Origin: Aminobacter sp039907765
GTDB taxonomy: Bacteria > Pseudomonadota > Alphaproteobacteria > Rhizobiales > Rhizobiaceae
Assembly (NCBI RefSeq): GCF_039907765.1
Contig: NZ_JARDJI010000002.1
Location: forward strand, 62,001-126,000
Length of the DNA: 64,000 nt
Reading direction: 5' to 3'
Of this stretch, positions 54,433-64,000 are shown in pieces. The stretch's first letter is position 1; the number at the start of each line of letters is the position of its first letter. The position numbers and the translations under genes were made by a program. Under the pieces are notes generated by a model. That model searched no databases. It saw nothing but the letters and a program-made list of their open reading frames with translations, and was not told the origin of the DNA.

Positions 54433-55361
54433 AGACGGGATATGACAGGGAGGTGCACGGCGCGAAGCCGGGTCCCTTCGGGCTGTCCCTGTCGGCGGAG
54501 CATTTCGTGCTGCCGCGGTATCTGCGCAAGCCGGTCCGTTTCCTGTCGCGCTTCGGGCGCGGGGACTTCACGCCGCCGCGCTATGCGGCGTCGATCATGA
54601 CGGTTTCCTTCCTGGCTGCGAGTTCCCTCTACGGCGCCTATGTGGGCGGCCACTTCCCGACGATGATTCAGGGGGTGACGGCGCGCAGCGGCTTCGCGGT
54701 CGACCAGATCAAGGTTTCGGGCAACCGCGAGACCTCCGAGATCGATATCCTCGACAAGCTCGAGCTCAACGGCTGGACCTCTCTCGTCGGCTTCGATGCC
54801 GGCGAGGCGCGCGAGCGCATCGTCAGCCTGCCCTGGGTGCGCGGCGCCGACGTACGCAAGGTCTATCCCAATTCGATCGAGATCCGCATCGACGAGCGCG
54901 AAGCCTTCGCGATCTGGCAGCATGGCCGCCAGCTCAGCGTGGTGGACAAGTCGGGCGGGGTGATCGCCCCCTTCACGGGCGGCAGCCAGTTGATGCTGCC
55001 GATGGTGGTGGGGCTGGGTGCCGCCGAGCAGGCCGCAGGTTTCGTGGCACAGGTGCAGAAGGTGCCGGGGCTGGCGCCGCGCGTCAGGAGCTATATCCGC
55101 GTCGGCGAGCGCCGCTGGGACCTCAGGCTCGACAACGGGATTACGGTCAAGCTGCCGGAATTCGGCGTCGAATCGGCGCTTGCCGAACTGATGGCGCTGG
55201 ATCGCGACAACGGGCTTTTGAGCCGGGACATCTCGGCCGTGGACATGCGTCTTGGCGACCGGCTGGTCGTGCAGCTCACGCCCGAGGCCGTCGAGCGCCG
55301 CGCGGCCGAGCTGAAGAACAAGCCAAAGACCGTCAAGGCTAAGGCGGAGAAGAGAATATGA
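54420..55361 (+). CDS. ftsQ: Cell division protein FtsQ
   Basis: A 313-residue bitopic divisome protein. A cytoplasmic tail (residues 1-55) and a membrane helix (around 60-78) precede the periplasmic POTRA domain (FAVDQIKVSGNRETSEIDIL) and the FtsQ domain. The start is the GTG at 54420 with GGAGG seven bases upstream, inside the ddl gene. It overlaps ftsA by four bases. Confidence 0.92.
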   Translation: MFALKTGYDREVHGAKPGPFGLSLSAEHFVLPRYLRKPVRFLSRFGRGDFTPPRYAASIMTVSFLAASSLYGAYVGGHFPTMIQGVTARSGFAVDQIKVSGNRETSEIDILDKLELNGWTSLVGFDAGEARERIVSLPWVRGADVRKVYPNSIEIRIDEREAFAIWQHGRQLSVVDKSGGVIAPFTGGSQLMLPMVVGLGAAEQAAGFVAQVQKVPGLAPRVRSYIRVGERRWDLRLDNGITVKLPEFGVESALAELMALDRDNGLLSRDISAVDMRLGDRLVVQLTPEAVERRAAELKNKPKTVKAKAEKRI

Positions 55362-56668
55362 GCTGGCTAGGCGGTCAGAAGGATGCAGCTTCACGTCGCT
55401 CGGGCATCCTTACCGTGCTCGATGTGGGGTCGAACAAGGTCTGCTGCGTGGTGGCCAAGCTGAAGCCTGCCGTGGGCAGCCAGTTGCTCAAGGGCCGCAC
55501 ACATCAGGCGCAGGTCATCGGCATCGGCCACCAGAAGTCGCAAGGCGTGAAATCGGGCGTGGTCGTCGACCTCGACCGCGCCGAGCATGCGATCCGGCTG
55601 GCGGTCGACGCCGCCGAGCGCATGGCCGGGCTTACCGCCGACTCGCTGATCGTCAATCTCTCTGCCGGCCGCATCAAGAGCGACGCCTTCTCGGCGACCG
55701 TCAATCTCGGCGGCCACGAAGTCGAGGAAGCGGATGTCAGCCGCGTGCTCGCGGCCGGTGCCAAGCAGGCGTTGCGGTCCGAGCGCGAGGTGATCCACTC
55801 CTTGCCCGTCGCCTTCTCGCTCGACGCCGAGCGTGGCGTGCGCGATCCGCGCGGCATGGTCGGCGAGACGCTCGGTGTCGACATGCACGTGCTGAGCGGG
55901 GACTTGGCGCCGCTGCGCAACCTCGAACTCTGCATCAACCGCTCGCACCTGTCGGTCGAGCAGATGGTGGCGACGCCCTACGCCAGCGGCCTGGCCGCAC
56001 TCGTCGACGACGAGCTGGAGATGGGTGCCGCCTGCATCGACATGGGCGGCGGCACGACCACGCTGTCGGTCTTCGCCGAAGGCAAGTTCGTCCATGCCGA
56101 CGCCATTCCTATCGGCGGCAACCACGTGACCATGGATCTCGCAAAGGGGCTGTCGACGCGTCTGGAGGACGCCGAGCGGCTCAAGGTCATGCACGGCTCG
56201 GCCTTGCCGGCCGGCGCCGACGACCGCGACCTGGTCAGCATCCAGCCGATCGGCGCCGACGACAGCGACGTGCCGCTGCAGATTCCGCGCTCGGTGATGG
56301 CGCGCATCATCCGCGCCCGGATCGACGAGACGCTCGAACTGCTCCGCGACAGGCTCAACAAGTCGGGCTACGGCAACGCGGTGGGCAAGCGAGTCGTGCT
56401 GACCGGCGGTGCGAGCCAGCTGGTCGGCCTGCCCGAGGCGGCGCGCCGCATCCTAGGCCGCAATGTGCGCATCGGCCGCCCGCTCGGCGTGGCCGGCCTG
56501 CCGGAAGCGGCCAAGGGGCCGGCCTTCGCGACCGCGGTGGGACTGCTGATCTATCCGCAGGTGGCCGGCATCGAGAGCCAGGCGGCAAAGGGAATTTCCC
56601 GTTACAGGGCGACGGGAACGGGCGGAAAACTGCATCGCATGAGTCAGTGGTTGAGAGACAGTTTTTAG
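55358..56668 (+). CDS. ftsA: Cell division protein FtsA
   Basis: A 436-residue actin-like ATPase that anchors FtsZ to the membrane. LTVLDVGSNKVCCVVAKL and CIDMGGGTTTLSVFAEG are the phosphate-binding loops, and VVLTGGASQLVGLPEAARR the adenosine motif. The C-terminal MSQWLRDSF is the amphipathic membrane-targeting helix. ftsZ follows after 72 bases. Confidence 0.95.
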   Translation: MSWLGGQKDAASRRSGILTVLDVGSNKVCCVVAKLKPAVGSQLLKGRTHQAQVIGIGHQKSQGVKSGVVVDLDRAEHAIRLAVDAAERMAGLTADSLIVNLSAGRIKSDAFSATVNLGGHEVEEADVSRVLAAGAKQALRSEREVIHSLPVAFSLDAERGVRDPRGMVGETLGVDMHVLSGDLAPLRNLELCINRSHLSVEQMVATPYASGLAALVDDELEMGAACIDMGGGTTTLSVFAEGKFVHADAIPIGGNHVTMDLAKGLSTRLEDAERLKVMHGSALPAGADDRDLVSIQPIGADDSDVPLQIPRSVMARIIRARIDETLELLRDRLNKSGYGNAVGKRVVLTGGASQLVGLPEAARRILGRNVRIGRPLGVAGLPEAAKGPAFATAVGLLIYPQVAGIESQAAKGISRYRATGTGGKLHRMSQWLRDSF

Positions 56669-56740
56669 GAATTGACCGGGGGCGACCCCATACAAGGCCG
56701 TACGGCGAAACGGCTTGAAAAGGCAAAAAGGACGAGGACA

Positions 56741-58432
56741 ATGACGATCAATCTCAAGAAGCCGGATATCACCGAGCTCAAGCCGCGCATCACGGTGTTC
56801 GGCGTGGGGGGCGGCGGCGGCAACGCCGTCAACAACATGATCACCGCCGGCCTGCGTGGCGTCGAGTTCGTGGTGGCCAACACCGACGCACAGGCGCTGA
56901 CGATGTCGAAGGCCGAGCGTCTCGTCCAGCTCGGCGCGCACGTGACCGAGGGTCTCGGCGCCGGCTCGCAGCCGGAAGTCGGCCGCGCCGCCGCCGAGGA
57001 GTGCATCGACGAGATCATCGACCACCTGTCGAACACCCATATGTGCTTCGTCACCGCCGGCATGGGCGGCGGCACCGGCACGGGTGCGGCGCCGGTCGTT
57101 GCCCGCGCAGCGCGCGAGAAAGGCATCCTGACCGTCGGCGTCGTCACCAAGCCGTTCCACTTCGAAGGCCAGCGCCGCATGAAGACGGCGGACATGGGCA
57201 TCGAAGAGCTGCAGAAGTGCGTCGACACGCTGATCGTCATCCCGAACCAGAACCTCTTCCGCCTCGCCAACGACAAGACGACCTTCGCGGACGCCTTCGC
57301 CATGGCCGACCAGGTGCTCTACTCGGGCGTCGCCTGCATCACCGACCTGATGGTCAAGGAAGGCCTGATCAATCTCGACTTCGCCGACGTCCGTTCGGTG
57401 ATGCGCGAGATGGGCAAGGCGATGATGGGCACCGGCGAGGCTTCGGGCGAGGGCCGCGCAATGGCCGCCGCCGAGGCCGCGATCGCCAACCCGCTGCTCG
57501 ACGAGACCTCGATGAAGGGCGCCAAGGGCCTGCTGATCTCGATCACCGGCGGCCGCGACCTGACCCTGTTCGAGGTCGACGAAGCCGCGACCCGCATCCG
57601 CGAGGAAGTCGACCAGGATGCCAACATCATCCTCGGCGCGACCTTCGACGAGGATCTCGAAGGCGTCATCCGCGTCTCGGTGGTCGCCACCGGCATCGAC
57701 AAGTCGGCGGCCGACATCGCCGCAGCGCCGCTGACCATCCGCCAGGCGCCGCCGAAGCCGGCGCAGCGTCCTGCCGCCGAGGTGCGCCCGGCACAGCCAC
57801 AGGTTGCCGTCCAGGAGCAGCCGCGCATGGAAATGCGCAGCAACGATCCCGTTGCCGACGCGATCCGCCTGGCCGAATCCAACGCCGCCGCAATGGCGCA
57901 GCCGCGTGCCGCGACCCCGGCCGAGGACTTCCGCCCGCAGAGCAAGCTGTTCCAGGCTCCGCCCGCACAGCCCCAGCCGCAGGCCTATCAGCCGCAGCCG
58001 CAGTTCCACCAGCCGGCCCCGCAGCCCGTCGTGCAGCAACAGGTGGCACCTCAACGCGAGATGATGCAGCCGGCTCCGGCCCCGCGCATGCCTCGCGTCG
58101 AGGACTTCCCGCCGATGGTGAAAGCCGAGGTGGCCGCCAAGGCACAGCCGGTCGATCATGAGGAGCGTGGCCCGATGGGGCTGCTCAAGCGCCTGACCAG
58201 CGGCCTGACCCGCCGCGAGGAAGAGCCGGCGCGGCTCCAGCCGGCACAGCCGCGCGAACCGCGCCTGCGCCAGCCGGCTCCCGAGCAGCGTCGCGTGGCC
58301 AGCCAGGAAGCGCAGCTCTATGCGCCGCGCCGCGGCCAGCTCGACGAGCAGGGCCGGATCGCCCCGCAGCCCAGGCAGCAGGAAGACGATCAGCTGGAGA
58401 TTCCGGCGTTCCTTCGCCGGCAAGCCAACTAA
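56741..58432 (+). CDS. ftsZ: Cell division protein FtsZ
   Basis: A 563-residue tubulin-like GTPase that forms the Z ring. The tubulin signature GGGTGTG is at 109-115 and the T7 loop is NLDFADVRSVM. After the GTPase core (to about residue 320) comes a roughly 220-residue linker rich in Gln, Pro and Ala, far longer than in E. coli (383 residues in total) but usual in rhizobia. The C-terminal peptide DDQLEIPAFLRRQ binds FtsA. The ATG at 56741 follows GAGGACA and begins the standard MTINLKKPDI. Confidence 0.96.
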   Translation: MTINLKKPDITELKPRITVFGVGGGGGNAVNNMITAGLRGVEFVVANTDAQALTMSKAERLVQLGAHVTEGLGAGSQPEVGRAAAEECIDEIIDHLSNTHMCFVTAGMGGGTGTGAAPVVARAAREKGILTVGVVTKPFHFEGQRRMKTADMGIEELQKCVDTLIVIPNQNLFRLANDKTTFADAFAMADQVLYSGVACITDLMVKEGLINLDFADVRSVMREMGKAMMGTGEASGEGRAMAAAEAAIANPLLDETSMKGAKGLLISITGGRDLTLFEVDEAATRIREEVDQDANIILGATFDEDLEGVIRVSVVATGIDKSAADIAAAPLTIRQAPPKPAQRPAAEVRPAQPQVAVQEQPRMEMRSNDPVADAIRLAESNAAAMAQPRAATPAEDFRPQSKLFQAPPAQPQPQAYQPQPQFHQPAPQPVVQQQVAPQREMMQPAPAPRMPRVEDFPPMVKAEVAAKAQPVDHEERGPMGLLKRLTSGLTRREEEPARLQPAQPREPRLRQPAPEQRRVASQEAQLYAPRRGQLDEQGRIAPQPRQQEDDQLEIPAFLRRQAN

Positions 58433-58459
58433 ACTGTGAACGAGCGGTAACACTGATTG

Positions 58460-58488
58460 AAAGGCGGGCGTCTCGACGCCCGCCTTTT
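58460..58488 (+). terminator. Intrinsic terminator after ftsZ
   Basis: A 11-base-pair stem (AAGGCGGGCGT and ACGCCCGCCTT) with loop CTCG and a TTTT end closes the ddl-ftsQ-ftsA-ftsZ unit. Confidence 0.9.
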
Positions 58489-58804
58489 GATATGAAAAGG
58501 TAAGTCAAATCAGAAGGTTGAGGGGCCGAGTCGAAGCGGCCCCGCAGTTACACAGAGTAAGAAACCGTGATTTGGAGTCTATCAGCCGGAAGACTATCTT
58601 CGCGCCGACTGGTGCATCGGGCCGGAAGTCTATTTCAGCCAAATGCGGTGTGCAAAGTCGAGGAGCGTGCAACCGGCTTCGGTTCGAAGCCGCGGCGTTC
58701 CGAAGTCGGCAGGGCGGGTGCTGTGGGGATGAGGCACCGTCCATTCAAGCCGACGAGAGTCATGTTCCGCTTCATGGCGAAGCGGGCGTGACGTGGACGG
58801 GCAT
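58489..58804. other. Intergenic region between ftsZ and lpxC
   Basis: No gene is seen in these 316 bases. They contain a GGGGCCG/CGGCCCC hairpin (58522-58543, no T-tract), and two imperfect direct copies of a 16-base element starting GCCGGAAG (58585-58600 and 58621-58636). The lpxC promoter must be here. Confidence 0.6.
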
Positions 58805-59740
58805 ATGGGGATCGACTTGCAGGACTATCAGACAACTCTCAAATCGCGCGCGACGCTGTCGGGCATTGGCGTGCATAGCGGCAAGCCCGTGTCGATCCAT
58901 TTCGTGCCGGCGGATGCCGACACGGGTGTAGTGTTCCACGTTGATGGCCGAGAGTTCCGCGCAATTGTGTCAGAAGTGGGTGCAACCGATCTTTGCACGC
59001 TGCTCGGCGACCCGGCCGGCGCGCATGTGGCGACGATCGAGCACCTGATGGCCGCCCTTTTCGGCCTCGGCATCGACAATCTCGCCATCGAGGTCGAAGG
59101 CAACGAGATCCCGATTCTCGACGGCAGCGCCGCGCAGTTCGTCGAAGCGATCGACCAGGCCGGCATCGAGACGCTTGCCGTCAAGCGCCGCTATATCCGC
59201 GTGCTGAAGCCGGTGCGAATCGAGAGCGGCGCCTCCTGGGCCGAGTTCCGTCCCTATGGCGGAACCCGCTTCGAGGTCGAGATCGATTTCGAGAGCCCGG
59301 CCATCGGCCGCCAGTCCTTCGCCTCGGACGTCAATGACGACATCTTCCGCCGGGAGATTTCGCGCGCCCGCACCTTCGGCTTCATGAAGGACGTGGAGCG
59401 CCTCTGGGCGGCAGGGTACGCGCTCGGCTCGTCGCTCGAGAACTCGGTGGTCATCGGCGACGACAACCACATCATCAACATCGAGGGCCTGCGCCATTCG
59501 AACGAGTTCGTGCGTCACAAGACGCTCGATGCCATGGGCGACTTGGCGCTCGCCGGCGCGCGCTTCATCGGCTGCTTCCGCTCCTATCGCGGCGGCCACA
59601 GGCTGAATGCCGCTGCGCTGCGCCGGCTGCTTTCGGATCGCTCCGCCTTCGAGATCGTCGAGACGTCGCGCCGCGAGCGCGGTCGCTCGGCTGAACTGAT
59701 CGCCGTCAGCGCTGCCGTCCACGCGCCCTGGACCTTGTGA
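58805..59740 (+). CDS. lpxC: UDP-3-O-acyl-N-acetylglucosamine deacetylase LpxC
   Basis: A 311-residue zinc enzyme for the committed step of lipid A synthesis. Zinc ligands are His80 (TIEHLMAAL), His238 and Asp242 (VRHKTLDAMGD); His265 (YRGGHRL) is the conserved catalytic His. The ATG at 58805 gives the family start YQTTLKSRATLSGIGVHSG; a GTG four codons earlier is possible. It is a separate unit between two intergenic gaps. Confidence 0.95.
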   Translation: MGIDLQDYQTTLKSRATLSGIGVHSGKPVSIHFVPADADTGVVFHVDGREFRAIVSEVGATDLCTLLGDPAGAHVATIEHLMAALFGLGIDNLAIEVEGNEIPILDGSAAQFVEAIDQAGIETLAVKRRYIRVLKPVRIESGASWAEFRPYGGTRFEVEIDFESPAIGRQSFASDVNDDIFRREISRARTFGFMKDVERLWAAGYALGSSLENSVVIGDDNHIINIEGLRHSNEFVRHKTLDAMGDLALAGARFIGCFRSYRGGHRLNAAALRRLLSDRSAFEIVETSRRERGRSAELIAVSAAVHAPWTL

Positions 59741-59923
59741 CGGCCGGCATTCGCGGAATGGTGGTGTGGCCCTGCTGCACCACTTGGCCGGCGAAGTGGC
59801 ACGGACTAGCGCGTGCCACAAAATTGCGCGAATGACCGGAGATAGCGTTGCCCGGCGCGGCCAGTTGTGATCTATGGCCGTTTGCCTAAAAGCGAAACTA
59901 CGCCGAAGGGGCGGAATTCTGTG

Positions 59924-60796
59924 ATGTCATTGATTCGTGCCGGTGGACCGAAGTTGCGCGTGAAGCCGATTGCCGTGGCGCTGTCGCTCGTCGTTCCCGG
60001 GCTTGCACTTTCCGGTTGCATGTCGAGCGAGGCGGATGTCGATCTCGCCACCTATGTCGAGCAGACCGAGCCGGCAGACGTGCTCTACAATCAGGGCCTC
60101 GCCAACCTCAATGCCGGCCGTCTGAAGGAGGCGAGCCGCAAGTTCGAGGCCGTAGACCGCCAGCATCCCTATTCGGAGTGGGCGCGCAAGTCCATGGTGA
60201 TGGGTGCCTTCGCCAGCTATCGCCAGGGCTCCTACGAGGAAGCCATCAACTCGGCCAAGCGCTATCTGTCGCTCTACCCCTCGACCGACGACGCGGCCTA
60301 CGCCCAGTACATCATCGGCCTGAGCTACTTCCGCCAGATCCGCGACGTCACCCAGGACCAGAAGGAAGCGCGGCGCACCATCGAGGCGATGCAGGAGGTC
60401 GTGCAGCGCTGGCCTCAGTCGGAATATGTCGACGACGCCAACGACAAGATCCGCTTTGCCCGCGACCAGCTCGCCGGCAAGGAAATGCAGATCGGCCGCT
60501 ACTATCTCGAGCGCCGCGAGTACATCGCCGCCGCCAAGCGATTCCGCAACGTGGTCGAGACCTACTCGAACACGCGCCATGTCGAAGAGGCTCTGGCGCG
60601 TCTCACGGAGACCTACTACGCGATGGGCTTGACCTCGGAGGCGCAGACGGCCGCCGCGGTGCTCGGCCAGAACTACCCCGACAGCCAGTGGTACAAGGAC
60701 TCCTACAAGCTGTTGCAGACCAACGGCCTGGAGCCGCGCGAAAATGCCGGCTCGTGGATCTCCAAGGCCGGGAAGCTGTTCTCCGGCGACGCCTGA
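59924..60796 (+). CDS. bamD: Outer membrane assembly lipoprotein BamD
   Basis: A 290-residue lipoprotein of the BAM complex that folds outer-membrane proteins. The signal ends in a lipobox, LALSGC-M (Cys near residue 32). Five tetratricopeptide-like repeats follow (first at ADVLYNQGLANLNAGRLKEA). The start is taken as ATG 59924, with GTG just before it as an alternative. recN begins ten bases after its stop. Confidence 0.94.
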   Translation: MSLIRAGGPKLRVKPIAVALSLVVPGLALSGCMSSEADVDLATYVEQTEPADVLYNQGLANLNAGRLKEASRKFEAVDRQHPYSEWARKSMVMGAFASYRQGSYEEAINSAKRYLSLYPSTDDAAYAQYIIGLSYFRQIRDVTQDQKEARRTIEAMQEVVQRWPQSEYVDDANDKIRFARDQLAGKEMQIGRYYLERREYIAAAKRFRNVVETYSNTRHVEEALARLTETYYAMGLTSEAQTAAAVLGQNYPDSQWYKDSYKLLQTNGLEPRENAGSWISKAGKLFSGDA

Positions 60797-60806
60797 CCCC
60801 AAATCG

Positions 60807-62483
60807 ATGCTCTCGCGACTGTCGATCCGCGATATCGTCCTGATCGAACGGCTGGACATCGATTTCAACGCGGGCCTTTCCGTGCTCACCGGCGAGACCG
60901 GCGCGGGCAAATCCATCCTTCTCGACGCATTGTCGCTCGCGCTCGGCGCGCGCGGCGATGCATCGCTCGTCCGCCACGGTACGAGCCAGGGGCAGGTGAC
61001 GGCCGTCTTCGAAGTGCCGCGCAACCATCCCGCCCGGCAGATGCTCGCAGACAACGCCATCGAGGACGACGGCGACATCATCCTGCGGCGCGTGCAGACC
61101 GGCGACGGCCGCACCCGCGTCTTCGTCAACGATCAGCCGTCGAGCGTCACGCTGATGCGCGATATCGGCAGGGCGCTGGTCGAAATCCACGGACAGCATG
61201 ACGACCGGGCGCTGGTCGATGCCGGCGCGCATCGCGAGGTGCTCGATTCCTTCGGCGGCCATGTCGGCGAGGCGAGCGCAACCGCCGAGGCCTGGAAGCT
61301 CTGGCGCAACGCCGAACAGGAATTGTCCCGCCACCGGGCACGCGTGGAGGCCGCGGCCCGCGAGGCCGAATATCTGCGCGCAGCCGTCACCGAACTCGGC
61401 AAGCTCGATCCGCAGCCGGGCGAGGAGACCGAGCTCGCGGAACTGCGCGCCTCGATGATGCGGGTCGAGAAGATCGCCTCCGAAATCCAGGATGCGCAGG
61501 ACGTGCTGTCCGGCTCGTCGTCGCCGTTGCCGCAGCTGGCGAGCCTGTTGCGCCGGCTGCAGCGCAAGGCGGCCGAGGTGCCTGGCCTGCTCGACGAGGT
61601 GGTGAAGTCGCTCGACGAGGCGATGATCTCGCTCGATGCCGCACAGTCGGGCGTCGACGCGGCGCTGCGCGCCACCGAATACGACCCGCAGCGGCTGGAG
61701 AAGGCGGAGGAGCGGCTGTTCGCGCTGCGCGCCGCCGCCCGCAAGCACAACGTCGCCGTCGACGATCTCGCGAGGCTGCGCGACACGATGGTTGCCGACC
61801 TCGCCGATCTCGATGCCGGCGAGGAACGCCTGCACGGGCTCGAAAAACAGGCCGCCGCCGCCCGCGACGCCTATGACCGCGTCGCCGCCAATCTCTCCGA
61901 ACTGCGCAAGACGGCCGCCGAGAGCCTGCGCAGGACGGTGATGGCGGAACTGCCGGCGCTCAAGCTCGAACGCGCCGAGTTCATCGTCGAGATGTCGAGC
62001 GAGGCCGACAACCGGCTGCAGGAAGGCATCGACCAGGTCGAGTTCTGGGTGCGCACCAATCCGGGCACACGGCCCGGGCCGATGATGAAGGTCGCTTCCG
62101 GCGGCGAGCTGTCGCGCTTCCTGCTCGCGCTCAAGGTCGCGCTCGCCGATCGCGGGTCGGCACCGACGCTCGTCTTCGACGAGATCGACACCGGCGTAGG
62201 CGGCGCCGTCGCCGACGCCATCGGCCAGCGGCTGGCGCGGCTCGCCAACCGCGTCCAGGTGCTCTCGGTCACCCACGCGCCGCAGGTCGCCGCGCGGGCG
62301 GAGACCCACTTCCTGATCTCGAAACAGGGCAACACCGACCGCGTCGCGACCGGCATCCACGAGATGGACCGGCCGGCGCGCCAGGAAGAGATCGCGCGCA
62401 TGCTGTCGGGCGCGACCATCACCGAGGAGGCGCGGGCGGCAGCCGAGCGCCTGCTTCGCGAGAACACCGCAGCGGTTTCCTAG
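60807..62483 (+). CDS. recN: DNA repair protein RecN
   Basis: A 558-residue SMC-like ATPase used in double-strand break repair. N-terminal Walker A is LTGETGAGKSILLDALSLAL; the central part is a coiled coil (residues 170-380); the C-terminal signature GGELSRFLLALKVALAD and Walker B TLVFDEIDTGVGG complete the head. No SOS box is obvious upstream, and the short gap suggests it is read with bamD. Confidence 0.95.
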   Translation: MLSRLSIRDIVLIERLDIDFNAGLSVLTGETGAGKSILLDALSLALGARGDASLVRHGTSQGQVTAVFEVPRNHPARQMLADNAIEDDGDIILRRVQTGDGRTRVFVNDQPSSVTLMRDIGRALVEIHGQHDDRALVDAGAHREVLDSFGGHVGEASATAEAWKLWRNAEQELSRHRARVEAAAREAEYLRAAVTELGKLDPQPGEETELAELRASMMRVEKIASEIQDAQDVLSGSSSPLPQLASLLRRLQRKAAEVPGLLDEVVKSLDEAMISLDAAQSGVDAALRATEYDPQRLEKAEERLFALRAAARKHNVAVDDLARLRDTMVADLADLDAGEERLHGLEKQAAAARDAYDRVAANLSELRKTAAESLRRTVMAELPALKLERAEFIVEMSSEADNRLQEGIDQVEFWVRTNPGTRPGPMMKVASGGELSRFLLALKVALADRGSAPTLVFDEIDTGVGGAVADAIGQRLARLANRVQVLSVTHAPQVAARAETHFLISKQGNTDRVATGIHEMDRPARQEEIARMLSGATITEEARAAAERLLRENTAAVS

Positions 62484-62618
62484 AGGCATGGGCGTGGATG
62501 GGCTGTCATTGTCAGGAGCCTGCGCGATCCTGCTGATTTGACGTGGAATTCGCCCTGGCTGCCTCCCGTGAGCGGGCATCCTGATCTATGGTGGCGCGCC
62601 GTTTGATGGAGCCGCACC

Positions 62619-64000
62619 ATGTCCGAAAAAGCCGTCGATTCGCTGAACGAGGCCGAGGCCGCCGTCGAGCTTGGGCGGCTGGCCGAGGAAATCGCCGAGC
62701 ACGACCGGCGCTATCACGCCGAGGACGCGCCGTCGATCTCGGATGCCGACTATGACGCCCTGCGCCGGCGCAACCTTGCCATCGAACAGCGCTTCCCGCA
62801 TCTGGTGCGCGAGGACTCGCCATCCAGGACCGTGGGCGCGGCCGTCTCGGAGAAATTCGGCAAGGTCACGCATGTCGTGCCGATGCTGTCGCTCGACAAT
62901 GCCTTCGCCGACGAGGACGTCGGCGAATTCGTCGGCCGGATCAGGCGTTTCCTCAGGCTTTCCGCCGAAGAGCCAATCGCAATCACGGCCGAGCCCAAGA
63001 TCGACGGCCTGTCGCTTTCCATCCGCTACGAGGGCGGGCGGCTGGTGACGGCGGCGACGCGCGGCGACGGGCAGGTGGGCGAGAACGTGACGGCGAACGC
63101 CCGCACCATCGCCGACATTCCCAACGTGCTTCACGGCGACTTCCCCGAAGTGCTCGAGGTGCGCGGCGAGGTGTACATGAGCCATGCCGACTTTGCCGAA
63201 CTCAACCGGCGCAACGGCGAGGCCGGCAGGCAGATCTTCGCCAATCCGCGCAATGCGGCCGCCGGGTCGCTGCGCCAGCTCGACACTTCGATCACGGCGA
63301 GCCGACCGCTGCGATTCTTCGCCTATGCCTGGGGCGAGGTGAGCGAGATGCCCGCCGACACGCAGATGGGCATGGTCGCCGCATTCGGCCGCTACGGCTT
63401 CAAGACCAACCCGCTGATGAAGGTGTTCGACGGCGTGGACGGTCTCCTGTCGCAATACAGGCTGATCGAGGTCGACCGAGCGGCGCTGGGCTACGACATC
63501 GACGGTGTCGTCTACAAGGTCGACCGCCTCGACCTGCAGCAGCGCCTGGGCTTCGTCTCGCGCAGCCCGCGCTGGGCCATCGCCCACAAGTTCCCGGCCG
63601 AGAAGGCGATGACCATCCTCACCGGCATCGACATCCAGGTCGGGCGCACCGGCGCGCTGACGCCGGTGGCGCGGCTGCAGCCGGTGACGGTGGGTGGCGT
63701 GGTGGTGACCAACGCCACGCTGCACAACGAGGACTACATCAAGGGCATCGGCAACAGCGGCCAGGCGATCCGTGCGGGGCGCGACATCCGTGTCGGCGAC
63801 ACGGTCATCGTGCAGCGGGCAGGGGACGTCATCCCGCAGATCCTCGACGTGGTGCTGGAGAAGCGCCCCGCCGATGCGCGGTCCTATCAGTTCCCGACGC
63901 TCTGCCCGGCCTGCGGCAGCCATGCCGTGCGCGAGGAGGGCGAAGCGGTGCGGCGCTGCACCGGCGGGCTGATCTGTCCGGCGCAGGCGGTGGAACGGCT
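62619..64000 (+). CDS. ligA: NAD-dependent DNA ligase LigA, N-terminal part (cut by window end)
   Basis: 460 complete codons of the ligase are present. Domain Ia (HDRRYHAEDAPSISDADYDAL) and the adenylation domain with the active Lys in EPKIDGLSLS, then the OB fold and the first Cys pair of the zinc finger (CPACGSHAV...CTGGLICPAQ) can be read. The helix-hairpin-helix and BRCT domains lie beyond the window. GGAG seven bases before the ATG supports the start. Confidence 0.95.
   Translation, partial: MSEKAVDSLNEAEAAVELGRLAEEIAEHDRRYHAEDAPSISDADYDALRRRNLAIEQRFPHLVREDSPSRTVGAAVSEKFGKVTHVVPMLSLDNAFADEDVGEFVGRIRRFLRLSAEEPIAITAEPKIDGLSLSIRYEGGRLVTAATRGDGQVGENVTANARTIADIPNVLHGDFPEVLEVRGEVYMSHADFAELNRRNGEAGRQIFANPRNAAAGSLRQLDTSITASRPLRFFAYAWGEVSEMPADTQMGMVAAFGRYGFKTNPLMKVFDGVDGLLSQYRLIEVDRAALGYDIDGVVYKVDRLDLQQRLGFVSRSPRWAIAHKFPAEKAMTILTGIDIQVGRTGALTPVARLQPVTVGGVVVTNATLHNEDYIKGIGNSGQAIRAGRDIRVGDTVIVQRAGDVIPQILDVVLEKRPADARSYQFPTLCPACGSHAVREEGEAVRRCTGGLICPAQAVER

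Noticed and set aside
58518..58931. Open frames across the ftsZ-lpxC gap
   Set aside because: They have no family features, run into lpxC in another frame and lack good ribosome sites.

Overview
The window is a GC-rich chromosomal segment of an alphaproteobacterium, most likely a Rhizobiales member near Mesorhizobium, Aminobacter or other Phyllobacteriaceae. The evidence is the type A RNase P RNA gene just upstream of a complete dcw (division and cell wall) cluster, the btaAB betaine-lipid genes behind a Pho box, an ArsR-methyltransferase fusion next to metF, and the gene style throughout. The species is an inference from gene content only.

Left part (1-13989): an ABC importer cut by the window edge (two permeases and an NMT1/THI5-type binding protein); a three-gene lipid glycosylation operon on the minus strand (GT2, LABN-type small membrane protein, ArnT-like GT-C transferase); a minus-strand metabolic group (alpha/beta hydrolase, CaiB-type CoA transferase, thiamine-pyrophosphate enzyme); an ABC-2 exporter; a DUF2461 protein; and ettA.

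Accessory part (14000-21500): a low-GC restriction-modification island (MT-A70-type methyltransferase and BglII-like endonuclease), then a small uncharacterised acyl-modifying locus. In that locus a very short atypical cytochrome P450, a stand-alone acyl carrier protein and an alpha/beta hydrolase overlap in one operon, opposite a divergent ketoacyl synthase III-like enzyme. A MOSC protein and a TetR regulator divergent from a polytopic membrane protein, with a perfect operator palindrome between them, follow.

Middle part (21500-39200): DUF2293, trmO, the ArsR-methyltransferase regulator and metF; a 28-residue membrane microprotein; two EamA transporters; an ornithine decarboxylase-type enzyme; several peptidoglycan-active enzymes (MltB-like, GH25, AmiD-like, SLT); a beta-lactamase-fold hydrolase; btaAB with a four-unit Pho box; rnpB; parD with what looks like a broken parE; and a Cys/Met-metabolism PLP enzyme.

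Right part (39300-64000): mraZ-rsmH-ftsL-ftsI-murE-murF-mraY-murD-ftsW-murG-murC-murB, a terminator, then ddl-ftsQ-ftsA-ftsZ, another terminator, then lpxC, bamD, recN and the start of ligA. Most genes overlap by 1-13 bases, which implies translational coupling. Three MraZ-type repeats at exact 10-base spacing sit across the predicted mraZ promoter.
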